DNA of 64,000 nt from Nitrospira sp. (GCA_018242685.1 JAFEBM010000018.1:90805-154804); one strand, 5' to 3'; counted from the first letter of the stretch, positions 44,841-54,454 are shown. Made by a program: numbers and translations. Notes: generated by a model from the sequence alone, not told the origin.

Positions 44841-46082
44841 GTGAAACTGTTGTCTACCATGATGGCGGTCTGGCTCAGTTTTGTCGTAATAATTGGTGCG
44901 GCCGTGTTAGCCGACGGCGCATTTACTGCCGTCCTAGCACAGAATGCGGCAAATCAGTCCTTGATCGAGAAGGCCTTTCCACATTCCACCAAATGCAAGC
45001 GGTGTCACGAGCGTGTGTACGAGGAGTGGGAAACTTCTCCTATGGCGAAGTCCATCCATTCCCCGGCGTTCCGCGCCTCACTTGATATGTATTTGAATTC
45101 AACGATGGGAAAAGACAAGGCGGTGTGCTTTCGTTGCCATGCCCCGCACGTGCGAGAGTTTTCGGATCATGCGCAGCTCTTTGTGGATCAAGCGAAAGCG
45201 GGCGACCCTTCCTTAGATGGCGTAGCCTGCAGCCAGTGTCATCTGATCAAGTCTCTGGATCTGGCGAAGCATCCCCCGGAACCGAAGTATGAGATCGGGA
45301 GTAAAACTCTCTATGGGCCTTATGGTGACTTCGTTCAGAACTTGGCCCATCAGTCGATGGAACTAAGTTTGTTCCAGAAGTCTGACCTTTGTTTGAACTG
45401 CCACCAGTCGGTGCCTTCAGCGACGAACTTGGGTAAGGCTAACGACTTGCTCGGGAATTGGGACCAGAGCCGGGCTGTCAAGTCCGGTAAGGAATGCCAG
45501 ACGTGCCACATGCCGCAGCAGGTCGGCGAATCGGCCAATGGAGAAAAGAAACGCACGATCGCAAACCATACGTTTCCCAGCCGCATCGGCAAGTTGCGTC
45601 AGGAAGCGGCGAAGCTGGATGTGCAGACAAAGATCGACGGGGACAAAACAACTGTCATGGTGAAAGTCCAAAGCCTGGTGCCGCACAATCTGCCTGCGAC
45701 CCATCCGGCCTGGGCCACAGTGGTCTTAAACCTGGACATCAAAGGGAAGAACCTCAAAACGGTGTTTACGGATAAGCGTGTCTATGGTCGGACATATCTG
45801 GATGCCCAAGGACAGAAGACCGTGTTTGATTTCGAAGCGGCAAAAGTGGCTGAAGACACGGTCTTAAAGCCCAAAGAGACCAGAGAAGAAACATTCACGT
45901 TTCCAACGCCGAAAGACACCAAGACGTTCGACGTCGAAGTTGCATTGAATTACGCTCCCTTGAACGGCCCTGCCTCATTCCTCCAGCGTGTTGAAGCAGA
46001 ATCCTCCCAGGGCTCGCAAGATCCGGTCTTCCAGCCGATCGAGATCGTGAAACGGACGGAGAACGTGCCGGTCGGCAAGTAG
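44841..46082 (+). CDS. exported pentahaem cytochrome c (paralogue)
   Basis: Starts 12 bases after the previous gene (GTG 44841). The 413-aa product has a signal peptide (WLSFVVIIGAAVLADG...VLAQ) and five haem motifs in the same order: CKRCH, CFRCH, CSQCH, CLNCH and CQTCH. Shared features with the paralogue include CHERxYEEW at the first haem, the YGPY segment between haems three and four, and a cysteine-free C-terminal beta domain. A tandem duplication is the simplest origin. It closes the + strand redox run. Confidence 0.88.
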   Translation: MKLLSTMMAVWLSFVVIIGAAVLADGAFTAVLAQNAANQSLIEKAFPHSTKCKRCHERVYEEWETSPMAKSIHSPAFRASLDMYLNSTMGKDKAVCFRCHAPHVREFSDHAQLFVDQAKAGDPSLDGVACSQCHLIKSLDLAKHPPEPKYEIGSKTLYGPYGDFVQNLAHQSMELSLFQKSDLCLNCHQSVPSATNLGKANDLLGNWDQSRAVKSGKECQTCHMPQQVGESANGEKKRTIANHTFPSRIGKLRQEAAKLDVQTKIDGDKTTVMVKVQSLVPHNLPATHPAWATVVLNLDIKGKNLKTVFTDKRVYGRTYLDAQGQKTVFDFEAAKVAEDTVLKPKETREETFTFPTPKDTKTFDVEVALNYAPLNGPASFLQRVEAESSQGSQDPVFQPIEIVKRTENVPVGK

Positions 46083-46309
46083 TCATAGTAGGGGGTGAAG
46101 CGCGTTCCTCCACTAAGTTTCGAGTTCCGGGTTTCTCGTTTCGAGTGTCGTGATCGAGAGCATTGTTTTGTCGAACCGCGCTACTCGAAACTCATGCCGG
46201 TGCCTGTCCCGGTTTTGCTCTATTTGATCCCTATTTATTGGTTGATGCCCTCCCAGCGGCTTGACAAGTTCTCGGCAGGTCAGGAGAATCGCCGAACTTT
46301 TTTGAATGT

Positions 46310-46330
46310 GGTCAGGATAATATCCTGACC
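46310..46330. promoter_or_regulatory. perfect 10-1-10 palindrome, operator candidate
   Basis: GGTCAGGATA and TATCCTGACC flank a single A, ending 33 bases before the next start. The rest of the 281-base gap (46083-46363) shows no gene. Its length and symmetry suit a dimeric repressor operator. Confidence 0.5.
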
Positions 46331-46363
46331 AAGAAACTCACTTGTCAGGCAGCGGGAAGACCC

Positions 46364-46786
46364 ATGAGCACATTGGCGACATTCCAAAAACAGTTAGCCG
46401 AGATTGCTAGATGCCAAGGGATTAGTGTGAGGACATGGTCCTCCGGTAACCGCAGTTCTCGCAATCTCATCGAGTTATCTACGACACCGGAACCCACGGT
46501 TCTATACGTCAAGGAGTTCAACACTGAAGGTCGACCTGGCTTCTGGGGCCTCACGAAAAATCAGGTGACTCGTCTGGAGAAGGCGCGCATGAAGTGGTTT
46601 ACTGTTCTCCTACTCCGAAGTTCGACCGACGGATACGTCCTCCCAAGCTCCGAGGTGCGGGAGCACATCGATGACGGATCATTCGAACTGAGCGGCGATG
46701 GGGACTTTAAGGTCAACGAGGATGTCGACTTGAAACCCCACCAGCGATTCCATAGCCTCGAAGATCTGTTTCGTCGTATTCTGTAA
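46364..46786 (+). CDS. hypothetical protein (140 aa)
   Basis: ATG 46364 follows GGGAAG. No family is recognised. The protein is a single small alpha/beta domain with the clear strand pattern TVLYVKEFN, FWGLTKNQVTRL, KWFTVLLLRS and GYVLPSSEV. The alternation of Glu, Lys and hydrophobic strands faintly recalls nuclease folds, but no catalytic set can be named. A perfect palindrome lies just upstream and an attC-like site just downstream, so it may be a mobile gene cassette. Confidence 0.6.
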   Translation: MSTLATFQKQLAEIARCQGISVRTWSSGNRSSRNLIELSTTPEPTVLYVKEFNTEGRPGFWGLTKNQVTRLEKARMKWFTVLLLRSSTDGYVLPSSEVREHIDDGSFELSGDGDFKVNEDVDLKPHQRFHSLEDLFRRIL

Positions 46787-46796
46787 TGCGATCGCT

Positions 46797-46892
46797 GCCT
46801 AACCCGCCAGTGAGCCGGACCGTCCAACAGCTGCGCTGTTGGGTACCTTCGTTGTTTCGCTCCTCGGCGACCGGTTATCGGCAACGTTCGGT
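46797..46892. mobile_element. attC-like recombination site
   Basis: The site begins with GCCTAAC (46797-46803, matching RYYYAAC) 11 bases after a stop codon and ends with GTTCGGT (46886-46892; consensus GTTRRRY, one mismatch). Between them are partly complementary inner boxes (GTGAGCCGG against CCGGTTAT) and a perfect central hairpin CCAACAG/CTGTTGG (46824-46842). Length 96 bases is in range. No integrase gene is seen. Confidence 0.4.
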
Positions 46893-46921
46893 GCATCGGA
46901 GATGAGGCGGTACCCTCGGCG

Positions 46922-47785
46922 ATGGAAGACGAGCCAGATGATGGCCTGATCCGCGATATGTATGCCAGATTCAGGCTGGCGTACTATCAGAGTGAGTGCC
47001 TACACCGCGGCCTGTGCTTTGTCCTCGCCTGGACGGGGTTGCCGTCGCGGGACATGATCACACGTCCTCGCGTCGAGGAGCGATTGGCGCAAGCGTTTTC
47101 TCTTACGCTCGGCGATGTAGCGGCCAAGCTGGATGAAGTACTTCCAGCGGAGCTCGCCGCCGACATCCGTGTGGCTGTAGACGCGCGCAACTTCCTTGCA
47201 CATCACTTCTGGTTTAAGCGTGCTCATCTGATGTTCAGTGCGACCAACGTGCGCCAGTTGATTTCTGAGCTCGATGGGTATGCGAAGATGTTCGATCGGC
47301 TCGATACCCGAGTAGACGAGTGGTCAGAGCCGACACGCCAAAGACTTGGTCTCACCGACGAGACCATCCAGGCAAGCCTCGAACAGACCCTCGCGGGCGA
47401 GAATGACGAGCCGCTTCTCGATAAGCAGGCTGTGAGGAAGCTGGAGAACCAACTCAATAGACGACAACGACTGATCCGAGTGTGGGAATTGTCCTTAGCC
47501 GATGGCCAAAGACCCTTGATCTTTGAGCTAGCAAACGGCTCTCTGTGGCAATTGTCGGATGTTGGGCTCGGTTTGACCCGGTTTCGAGAGATAGGTTCGG
47601 GCTGGACGGAACATCCAGCGATCAAACCACATCTACCGGCTGAAATACTTCCACGCCCTCAACATGTTGCACCATGGAACTACGAGTTCACGCTGAAAAA
47701 CAAGGCTGTGCTATGGGTAAAGCCTGGGTGCCAGAAGGCGACTTTCAGATGGGGCGTTCGAGTACCTAAGCTAAGCGTCAAATAA
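46922..47785 (+). CDS. HEPN-like protein of unknown function
   Basis: The 287-aa protein is helical in its first 140 residues and carries R89-x4-H94 in VDARNFLAHHFW. That fits the R-x4-6-H motif of HEPN ribonuclease-type domains, which often start with this pattern in a late helix. The C-terminal half is a mixed domain with VLWVKPGCQKATFRWGV. Many HEPN proteins are RNase toxins or defence effectors. No family is recognised for the whole protein, and the motif alone is weak evidence. It follows the attC-like site. Confidence 0.55.
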   Translation: MEDEPDDGLIRDMYARFRLAYYQSECLHRGLCFVLAWTGLPSRDMITRPRVEERLAQAFSLTLGDVAAKLDEVLPAELAADIRVAVDARNFLAHHFWFKRAHLMFSATNVRQLISELDGYAKMFDRLDTRVDEWSEPTRQRLGLTDETIQASLEQTLAGENDEPLLDKQAVRKLENQLNRRQRLIRVWELSLADGQRPLIFELANGSLWQLSDVGLGLTRFREIGSGWTEHPAIKPHLPAEILPRPQHVAPWNYEFTLKNKAVLWVKPGCQKATFRWGVRVPKLSVK

Positions 47786-47797
47786 CTTGCCTGAGTG

Positions 47798-48055
47798 TCA
47801 AGGACGACGCGCACGCTTGCGCCGCACCGCCTCGACTTCAGCGGCGATCTGATCGGGTGTGATTCCCAGTTCGCATGTCTCGCGGCGGAGCTTGCGCACC
47901 ATGCGGGCGAGCCGAGTGCGACTGGCGGCACGTGCCGGTGATTCTAAGATCAGGATCTCAGCCCCTCGGTATGCAACGACTGGCTTGCCCCAACCTTTGA
48001 CCCACGCAGAGGGGATGACCACGTTTGATTTTGATGTGTGCTTGGCCGTTTTCAT
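47798..48055 (-). CDS. antitoxin-like small protein (85 aa)
   Basis: ATG 48055 has AAGG about ten bases upstream. The N-terminal half has an AbrB/MazE-like swapped-hairpin pattern (SNVVIPSAWVKGWGKPVVAYRGAEILIL), and the C-terminal half is a basic helix (VRKLRRETCELGITPDQIAAEVEAVRRKRARR). This is typical of antitoxins, but no toxin gene is adjacent. It converges with the HEPN-like gene. Confidence 0.6.
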   Translation of the reverse strand: MKTAKHTSKSNVVIPSAWVKGWGKPVVAYRGAEILILESPARAASRTRLARMVRKLRRETCELGITPDQIAAEVEAVRRKRARRP

Positions 48056-48392
48056 CGTGCCCAGCCTTCATTTGTATTGATGGATGCGAGTATAGCACGG
48101 TGAGATGCTCTGGTATATCGCCGGTGAAGCGGGCTTCATGAGTAACGAGTAAGACATATCGTCACAGCAACGGAACCGCGACTCAGGCCCTGATAGGGAA
48201 GAATCAGGCAGGTGGATCGCAGATGTTTGATCGCCTGGAGCAGCTTTCTCCGTCCTGTGGCCGCTTAGCTAGCGTCTGAATTTCCTTAGTCTTTCCGCCC
48301 TTTTTCATCTAGGGATACTGACTGTGGAATCCTGTTGATTGTCGAGGCTAGACTGAGACTGAAGAGCTCAATCAACCATTCCAACGAGATGT
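48056..48392. other. gene-free gap
   Basis: Contains no convincing gene, tRNA or terminator. A weak inverted repeat CCTGAT/ATCAGG occurs at about 48189-48212. Confidence 0.5.
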
Positions 48393-49739
48393 ATGACGCA
48401 CCAGATACGTCGCGGCACGAAGGTCATCGTTGTGGGAGCGGGCCTGGCAGGTCTGACCGCTGCGCTGAGACTCAAGCAGATGGGAGCCAAGGTCTCGCTG
48501 GTCGAAGCTCGCGATCGAGTCGGAGGGCGCGTCCTTACAATCCGAGGAGCATTCGCTTTGGGACAACATGCGGAGGTGGGTGCTGACTTCATCGACGAAG
48601 GCCAACATGAAATTATACGATTAGTGAAAGAACAGGGACTGACCTTACATTCCATCCTGAAACAGGGCTTCGCCTTCGTTCGCCATCCAGGTCCTGGCCG
48701 GAAACGGCGACACATTCTGTCTGGTGAAGAGGCCTGGGACTCGTTGACCCATGCGCTCTGTCCTCTGGTGGCTGCCTATCGAGCAGCCGATAAGCGATGG
48801 GACAGCCCGATTGCCGGACAACTGGCTCGGCAATCAGCGGCCCAATGGTTGGAGGAGGTCAAGGCCGACAGCACAATGAGGGCTGTCGTACGGGGCTTAC
48901 GCGGATTTTTTCTGGCCGATCCCGAAGAGCTTTCCTTGTTGGCGCTCGTGGATCAACTTGCCGGCGATGTGCCTGGACAAACAGCTATGTATCGAATTGA
49001 AGGAGGGAATGACCGGCTTCCGCTTGCCCTTGCGGAGCATCTAGGGGAGGATCTGCGACTCAATAGTGTGGTGCGGGCCATTTCGCAGGACCGCAATTCG
49101 GTTCGGGTGAGGGTTGAAACGCTGGATGGGCAAGAATCGTCGATCCAAGGAAAGTATGTCGTTCTTGCCGTACCGACTACCACGTTGCGATCCATCCATA
49201 TGCAGCCTCCGCTACCAGCTATGCAAGCCCGCGCGATTTGCTCTTTGAAATACGGCAGGACGACGAAAGCGCTCTTGCAGTTCGACAAATCGTTCTGGAG
49301 GAAGAAAGGAAGGCCTCAAGCATGTGGGACGGATGCTCCGACCGGCGCCTTTTGGGATGCCAACGAAGAACAAGCGGGCGAGGCCGGAATTCTGACACTC
49401 ATGCCCGGTGGACAAGCCAGCGAGGATACCCAAAAAATCGTGGCGCAGCGTGGGGTGGGGGGCTTGGTGGACGCATTGGACTGGATGGGAAGCCGATCGG
49501 CTACTCTGCTCCATAGCCGAATCGTGACCTGGGAAGATGATCCATGGGTACAGGGCGGCTACGCCTATTTCGACCTCGGCTTCGATCCCCACCTGCGCGA
49601 CTGGCTCACCCGGCCTCATGGACGGATCATCTTTGCGGGAGAACACACGAGCGTGACCTGGCAGGGCTACATGAATGGGGCTGTGGAAAGCGGCCTTCGA
49701 GCGGCAGAGGAGGTTTGTGCGATGGTTCTGAAGAAGTGA
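48393..49739 (+). CDS. FAD-dependent amine oxidase-family protein
   Basis: The 448-aa flavoprotein has an N-terminal FAD-binding Rossmann motif VIVVGAGLAGLTAALRLKQMG followed by EARDRVGGRV, the GGNDRLPLALAE segment, and the C-terminal FAD motif FAGEHTSVTWQGYMNGAVESG. This fits the flavin amine oxidase/monoamine oxidase fold. No signal peptide. Such proteins oxidise amines, polyamines or carotenoid precursors; the neighbours do not show which. ATG 48393 has a poor ribosome site. Confidence 0.9.
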   Translation: MTHQIRRGTKVIVVGAGLAGLTAALRLKQMGAKVSLVEARDRVGGRVLTIRGAFALGQHAEVGADFIDEGQHEIIRLVKEQGLTLHSILKQGFAFVRHPGPGRKRRHILSGEEAWDSLTHALCPLVAAYRAADKRWDSPIAGQLARQSAAQWLEEVKADSTMRAVVRGLRGFFLADPEELSLLALVDQLAGDVPGQTAMYRIEGGNDRLPLALAEHLGEDLRLNSVVRAISQDRNSVRVRVETLDGQESSIQGKYVVLAVPTTTLRSIHMQPPLPAMQARAICSLKYGRTTKALLQFDKSFWRKKGRPQACGTDAPTGAFWDANEEQAGEAGILTLMPGGQASEDTQKIVAQRGVGGLVDALDWMGSRSATLLHSRIVTWEDDPWVQGGYAYFDLGFDPHLRDWLTRPHGRIIFAGEHTSVTWQGYMNGAVESGLRAAEEVCAMVLKK

Positions 49740-49786
49740 AGAACGTACAGCATGACTCGTAAGCGATTCAGTCGAAAGGAAACCGA

Positions 49787-50470
49787 TTATCCTCGGATGA
49801 TACCGATACAAAGAGCATTCGCGACGGATCGTCCATAGGGTGAGGTACGGCAGCCCTCCCAATCTGATTCAACCCAATAGTTCTTCTTGGAAATCCGCTT
49901 GAGGAAATGCTGGGTTGTGAACGGACTCTTACCGCGGTTCTGCAAATAATCGAAGTAACGGTTGTAGCCGATGGGCAAGCTGGCCACGAGTTCGCCGGAT
50001 GTGGCCAGGCAGACGGATCGCAGATGATCAATTGCCCGCAGCAGTTTGATTGGTTCCTGTGGCTGTTCGTCCCAGCCGACATGCTCCAAGGTTGAGATGC
50101 AGATAATCAGGTCGTATTTATCCTGAGGGACAAACTCGACGATATCCTGATTGATGACGCCGGAGCCGACCTCATATTTGTCGACGACCTCATGATGAAT
50201 GGGAAAATAGTGAGATAAGACGTTACCCACTTCGAGCACCCGCTTGCCTTCATGTTTGAGGAGGAGTTCACGGAAGATGGGGATCTCGACGCCGCGCTCA
50301 TTTTTCCAGGTCTTGTTGTACATGTGGTACAGATACTCGTACTCCCGACCGTTGAACTGGAACGTCTTGGTTCGCACGAAGCGGGTCAGCGTCATCTTCA
50401 TGAGGCGCCAGTATCGTCTGGAGGCGCTTCCCCCGGTGGTGGCCCTCGTGTAATCGTAGGTATAGGACAA
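49787..50470 (-). CDS. class I SAM-dependent methyltransferase-like protein
   Basis: The 227-aa protein has a modified AdoMet motif I, KRVLEVGNVLSHYFP, an acidic YEVGSGVINQD segment, and DKYDLIICISTLEHVGWDE as the post-motif block. This subgroup often occurs in polysaccharide or lipid modification contexts. The TTG at 50470 is used (AGG seven bases upstream); ATG 50401 is an alternative. Probably one transcript with the 84-aa gene upstream. Confidence 0.78.
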   Translation of the reverse strand: MSYTYDYTRATTGGSASRRYWRLMKMTLTRFVRTKTFQFNGREYEYLYHMYNKTWKNERGVEIPIFRELLLKHEGKRVLEVGNVLSHYFPIHHEVVDKYEVGSGVINQDIVEFVPQDKYDLIICISTLEHVGWDEQPQEPIKLLRAIDHLRSVCLATSGELVASLPIGYNRYFDYLQNRGKSPFTTQHFLKRISKKNYWVESDWEGCRTSPYGRSVANALCIGIIRG

Positions 50471-50490
50471 GAATGGCCTGCTTCGAGAGA

Positions 50491-50745
50491 TTACTCGAAG
50501 ATGATGCGAGATCCGGGTGATTTCATTTTGAAGATCTGTAAGGCGTTGTAAATGCCCTTGGCTGGATGGTTCAGGATCAGGCGAGAGTTGGTGATATGGG
50601 TGTCGAGCAGTTCATACTGCCCGCCGCTGTAGTAAAGATCGCAGTCGTCGATCTGACAATTCTTATAGACATGATTGTCCAAGGAGAGCTTGGATCTGGT
50701 AAAGGTCTGCCCATCAACGATGATGTAGTTCGGTTCGAACGCCAT
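50491..50745 (-). CDS. hypothetical protein (84 aa)
   Basis: ATG 50745 is preceded on the minus strand by GGGAGGAG with good spacing. The sequence has short repeated turns (NHVYKNCQIDDCDLYYSGGQ, THITNSRLILN) that look like a right-handed beta-solenoid of few coils. No family recognised. It lies 20 bases upstream of the methyltransferase-like gene. Confidence 0.65.
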   Translation of the reverse strand: MAFEPNYIIVDGQTFTRSKLSLDNHVYKNCQIDDCDLYYSGGQYELLDTHITNSRLILNHPAKGIYNALQIFKMKSPGSRIIFE

Positions 50746-50841
50746 AGGACTCCTCCCGTGAGGACTATAGCAAAGTAGCTAGCGGTCGTAAATACGCTTA
50801 GGAACGAGTGCACGGGCCACAGGTAGGATATGCCAAGAACT

Positions 50842-52008
50842 CTAATTCGGGACAATCCGAGACATGTTGCCACCCTTGGTCAAAATATAGAGCTCTCCTA
50901 AGCCATCCTGTCCGAAACTAGTGATGGAAGGAGCCGCCAGCAAGGGCCACTCTGTTCGTTCAAGAGCCGAGTCGTTGTGGAAACGAAAACTACGGACAAA
51001 GCCGGCGCAAAAATCGGCATAGAAATAGGTCCCCTGGATTGCCGGTGCTGCTTGGCCGCGATAGACGTAACCGCCGGTGACGGAGCAGGCTCCATTGTCG
51101 TGCGTGTACTCGAGAATCGGCAATGTGAGCGCACCGTTATTACAGTTGGTGGTTGGGTTAAAACAGAGTGATCCCTCCATCAATCGCCAGCCGTAATTCA
51201 GTCCGCGTCCGGCATTGGGTCCTTGTGACACATCGATTTCTTCACGGGCGGCTTGGCCGACGTCGCCGATGTAGAGATCGTCTCCATCGAACGAAAAGCG
51301 CCAGGGATTACGTAGCCCATAACTCCAGATCAACTGATTGCCCCCGCTCAGGACAAATGGATTTATTGTTCCGCTGGTGCAGGCTGCTCCAGTGGTCGGA
51401 TCGATCCGGAGAATTTTTCCCAGCCGGCTTGCGAGATTCTGGGCGTTATCGTTCGGATCCCCCGAACCTCCCCCATCTCCAACGGCTGCGTACAGACAAC
51501 CGTCCGGTCCAAACGCCAACATGCCTCCGTTATGGTTCGTGAAGGTTGGGTGGGGAATGGTTGCTAAGATGGCCTGCGAACCGGGAGCAGCGACGTTGGA
51601 GTCTGTTGGCGATGCCAGAAACCGAGCAATGATGATTGCACCATTGGTATCCGTATATTGGGTGTAGAACCGACCGTTGGCAGTGTAGTTTGGGTCAAAG
51701 GCCAGACCCAGCAATCCTTGTTCTCCTCCGCTCGTGATGCCGGTTACGGTCAGAAATGTCGAGAGCATGTTGCCGGTTGCACGATCTAGAACTTTAATGG
51801 TGCCTCCCTGTTCTACGACAAACAAGCGGTTCGCGTCCCCACGAGGGGCAGTCAGGAATACCGGAGCGGTAAGGTTGCTTGCGATGGTTTGGAGCTTCAG
51901 GGCGGTTGAGGTCGGGGTGCTGTCCGGGGTGTCACTTTCTCCTCCGCATGCGGTAAGGAGGCTGGAGAAACAGACACAGAGCGTGATGCACAGGGTAACC
52001 GTTCTCAT
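50842..52008 (-). CDS. PQQ-dependent sugar dehydrogenase-like lipoprotein
   Basis: ATG 52008 follows AGGGG on the minus strand; an upstream TTG-type extension is less likely. The 388 aa begin with a lipoprotein signal (LCVCFSSLLTACGG, lipobox cysteine). The mature part is the glucose/sorbosone dehydrogenase propeller with VFLTAPRGDANRLFVVEQGG, GEQGLLGLAFDPNY, NHNGGMLAFGPDG, YGLRNPWRFSFD and IGDVGQAAREEID. The family uses PQQ and calcium to oxidise sugars in the periplasm. Whether this organism makes PQQ cannot be seen here. Confidence 0.9.
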   Translation of the reverse strand: MRTVTLCITLCVCFSSLLTACGGESDTPDSTPTSTALKLQTIASNLTAPVFLTAPRGDANRLFVVEQGGTIKVLDRATGNMLSTFLTVTGITSGGEQGLLGLAFDPNYTANGRFYTQYTDTNGAIIIARFLASPTDSNVAAPGSQAILATIPHPTFTNHNGGMLAFGPDGCLYAAVGDGGGSGDPNDNAQNLASRLGKILRIDPTTGAACTSGTINPFVLSGGNQLIWSYGLRNPWRFSFDGDDLYIGDVGQAAREEIDVSQGPNAGRGLNYGWRLMEGSLCFNPTTNCNNGALTLPILEYTHDNGACSVTGGYVYRGQAAPAIQGTYFYADFCAGFVRSFRFHNDSALERTEWPLLAAPSITSFGQDGLGELYILTKGGNMSRIVPN

Positions 52009-52185
52009 GCGTAACCCCTTGTCTTGTTTGATAGATAGTCCACAGCGTACCATTTCATCTAGGATCAAATCCCTAGTCTAGTTGGATGCGACAGCTCATC
52101 TCAGGAATAGGCTTTTCCACTTCCCAGCGCAACACTGGTCCATGAGTTAGTGGACGGCTGGTTTCTAAGAGGACAGTCTTTTGTC

Positions 52186-52214
52186 TTGATCCGCTCAGTT
52201 CGACTCTATAGAAT
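52186..52214 (+). promoter_or_regulatory. predicted sigma-70 promoter for hppA
   Basis: TTGATC (52186-52191), a 17-base spacer and TAGAAT (52209-52214; five of six -10 matches) point towards hppA and would give a leader of about 135 bases. The rest of the 348-base gap (52009-52356) shows no supported gene. Confidence 0.45.
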
Positions 52215-52356
52215 AGCTCAGCTTTTCGGGTGGTTAGCTTCTCATTCGATTCCGCCCGCCTTGGATTTACCCACTCGCGCATGTACTTTGGATGGGTTGA
52301 AGCCACGGAGAGCCGTGTGACATACGGAGTCCGTTTAACCAGCAGGAGGATGTCTC

Positions 52357-54411
52357 GTGAGTGACTCAGCGATTATCACGTTTGCCCTCATCGCGGCCGT
52401 GGCTGGTATCGCCTATGGGCTGTATCTCGCGATGTGGGTGTTCAGGCTCGATGCCGGCAATGCCAAGATGCAGGAAATCGCAAAAGCCATTCAAGAAGGG
52501 GCCGGCGCCTACATGAATCGACAGTACAAGACCGTCGGGTATGTCGCTGCGGGCCTGTTCGTGATTCTAGCGGCGGCTGGAGCTGTGTCGGATAAATTCG
52601 GCCTGCTTACTGCGGTCGGCTTCTTAGTCGGAGCCGGTGCTTCGGCCATCGCCGGCTACGTTGGAATGATTATCGCCGTCCGCGCCAATGTGCGGACAGC
52701 TCAAGCCGCACATAACGGCATGAATGCCGCATTGATCGTGGCCTTCCGCGGTGGAGCGGTGACCGGCTTGCTGCTGATCGGTCTCGGGCTACTGGCTATT
52801 ACCGGGTTTTACACCATTGCAGAATCAATGGCTGGGCAGGAGAAAGCCATTCACGCGTTGCTCAGTCTTGGATTCGGCGGCAGTCTGATCTCCGTCTTCG
52901 CACGCGTCGGTGGCGGCATCTACACGAAGGCAGCTGATGTCGGCGCCGATTTGGTCGGCAAAGTTGAAGCGGGGATTCCGGAAGATGATCCGCGGAATCC
53001 GGCCGTGATCGCAGATAACGTGGGTGATAATGTGGGTGATTGCGCCGGCATGGCGGCAGACCTGTTTGAAACCTATGCCGTGACGACCGTGGCCGCCATG
53101 GTGTTGGCCTTCACGATGTTCAAGGGGGCGACTGCCCCGATCCTCTATCCGTTGGCTTTGGGTAGTGTCACGATCTTTGCCACGATTATCGGTATTCTCT
53201 TTGTCAAGGTCACTCCGGGCGGTGAAGTCATGCCGGCGCTCTATAAAGGGTTGTTTGTGGCCGGTGGGATCGCGGCGGTGGCATTTTTGCCGATCACCTT
53301 CATGATCATGGGTGGAGTCGGCGGTGTCAGCGGATTCAGCTACTATATCGCGGCACTGCTGGGTTTGGCCGTCACATTAGCGCTTGTGTTTATCACGGAT
53401 TATTACACATCCAAGAACTATGAACCGGTGCAGTACATCGCCAAGGCGAGTGAAACCGGCCATGCGACCAATATCATCGCAGGCTTGGCGGTGGGTATGC
53501 AGGCGACTGCGGCTCCCGTCGTGGTGATTGCCGTGGCCATTCTCGGCAGTTATTGGATCTGCGGAGGAGCGGACTCCGGTGGGCTCTATGGCGTTGCCGT
53601 CGCAGCGGTGGCGATGCTTTCGATGGCAGGGATCGTCGTTGCGATCGATGCGTTCGGGCCGATTACCGACAATGCCGGTGGTATCGCCGAAATGTCGCAC
53701 CTCGGCAAAGAAGTCAGAGACATCACGGATCCGTTGGATGCGGTCGGCAATACGACCAAGGCGGTCACAAAGGGCTATGCGATCGGGTCCGCTGGTCTGG
53801 CAGCAGTGGTGTTGTTTGCCGAGTATTCACGCGAGGTCGGAGCCCACAATCCCGCGCTGGCTGCATTCGATCTTTCCAATCCAAAAGTCTTAGTGGGGCT
53901 GTTCCTCGGCGGCATGTTGCCGTTTATCTTCGGCGCGTTGTGTATGAGAGCCGTCGGTGAAGCGGGAGGGTTAATCGTGGAAGAAGTGCGGCGGCAATTC
54001 AGAACGATCAAGGGTATCATGGAAGGCACAGGAAAACCCGAGTACGGTACCTGTGTCGATATCGTAACCCAGGCGGCGATTCAAAAGATGATGATCCCCG
54101 GTCTGATTCCGGTGGTGTCGCCCCTCTTGATAGGAGTGATTCTTGGCCCTCAGGCGTTGGGAGGGGTGCTCGTGGGCAGCATCGTGACCGGTTTGTTCGT
54201 CGCGATTTCTATGACGAGCGGCGGCGGCGCGTGGGATAACGCCAAGAAGTTTATCGAAGAGCAGGGCAAGAAGGGGAGCGAGACACACAAGGCGGCGGTT
54301 ACCGGTGATACGGTCGGAGATCCGTATAAAGATACAGCGGGGCCTGCCGTGAATCCGATGATCAAGGTCATCAATATCGTTGCATTGCTCATCGTGTCGT
54401 TGATCGTCTGA
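52357..54411 (+). CDS. hppA: membrane proton-pumping pyrophosphatase
   Basis: GTG 52357 follows AGGAGG. The enzyme hydrolyses pyrophosphate and pumps protons across the inner membrane. The 684-aa protein has about 16 transmembrane helices and the catalytic [18 protein letters not shown] and [19 protein letters not shown] motifs. [20 protein letters not shown] has Lys at the position that makes the family potassium-independent (Ala in the K-dependent group). This fits energy saving in a chemolithotroph that lives on a small energy yield. Confidence 0.97.
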   Translation: MSDSAIITFALIAAVAGIAYGLYLAMWVFRLDAGNAKMQEIAKAIQEGAGAYMNRQYKTVGYVAAGLFVILAAAGAVSDKFGLLTAVGFLVGAGASAIAGYVGMIIAVRANVRTAQAAHNGMNAALIVAFRGGAVTGLLLIGLGLLAITGFYTIAESMAGQEKAIHALLSLGFGGSLISVFARVGGGIYTKAADVGADLVGKVEAGIPEDDPRNPAVIADNVGDNVGDCAGMAADLFETYAVTTVAAMVLAFTMFKGATAPILYPLALGSVTIFATIIGILFVKVTPGGEVMPALYKGLFVAGGIAAVAFLPITFMIMGGVGGVSGFSYYIAALLGLAVTLALVFITDYYTSKNYEPVQYIAKASETGHATNIIAGLAVGMQATAAPVVVIAVAILGSYWICGGADSGGLYGVAVAAVAMLSMAGIVVAIDAFGPITDNAGGIAEMSHLGKEVRDITDPLDAVGNTTKAVTKGYAIGSAGLAAVVLFAEYSREVGAHNPALAAFDLSNPKVLVGLFLGGMLPFIFGALCMRAVGEAGGLIVEEVRRQFRTIKGIMEGTGKPEYGTCVDIVTQAAIQKMMIPGLIPVVSPLLIGVILGPQALGGVLVGSIVTGLFVAISMTSGGGAWDNAKKFIEEQGKKGSETHKAAVTGDTVGDPYKDTAGPAVNPMIKVINIVALLIVSLIV

Positions 54412-54454
54412 GGAAGTTGTTGAGCGCTCGATAACACAGACTGATTGGTATGAT

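Noticed and set aside
52073..52306. 77-codon frame on the minus strand before hppA
   Set aside because: Composition is not impossible, but there is no ribosome site at any start and a predicted hppA promoter runs through it on the other strand.
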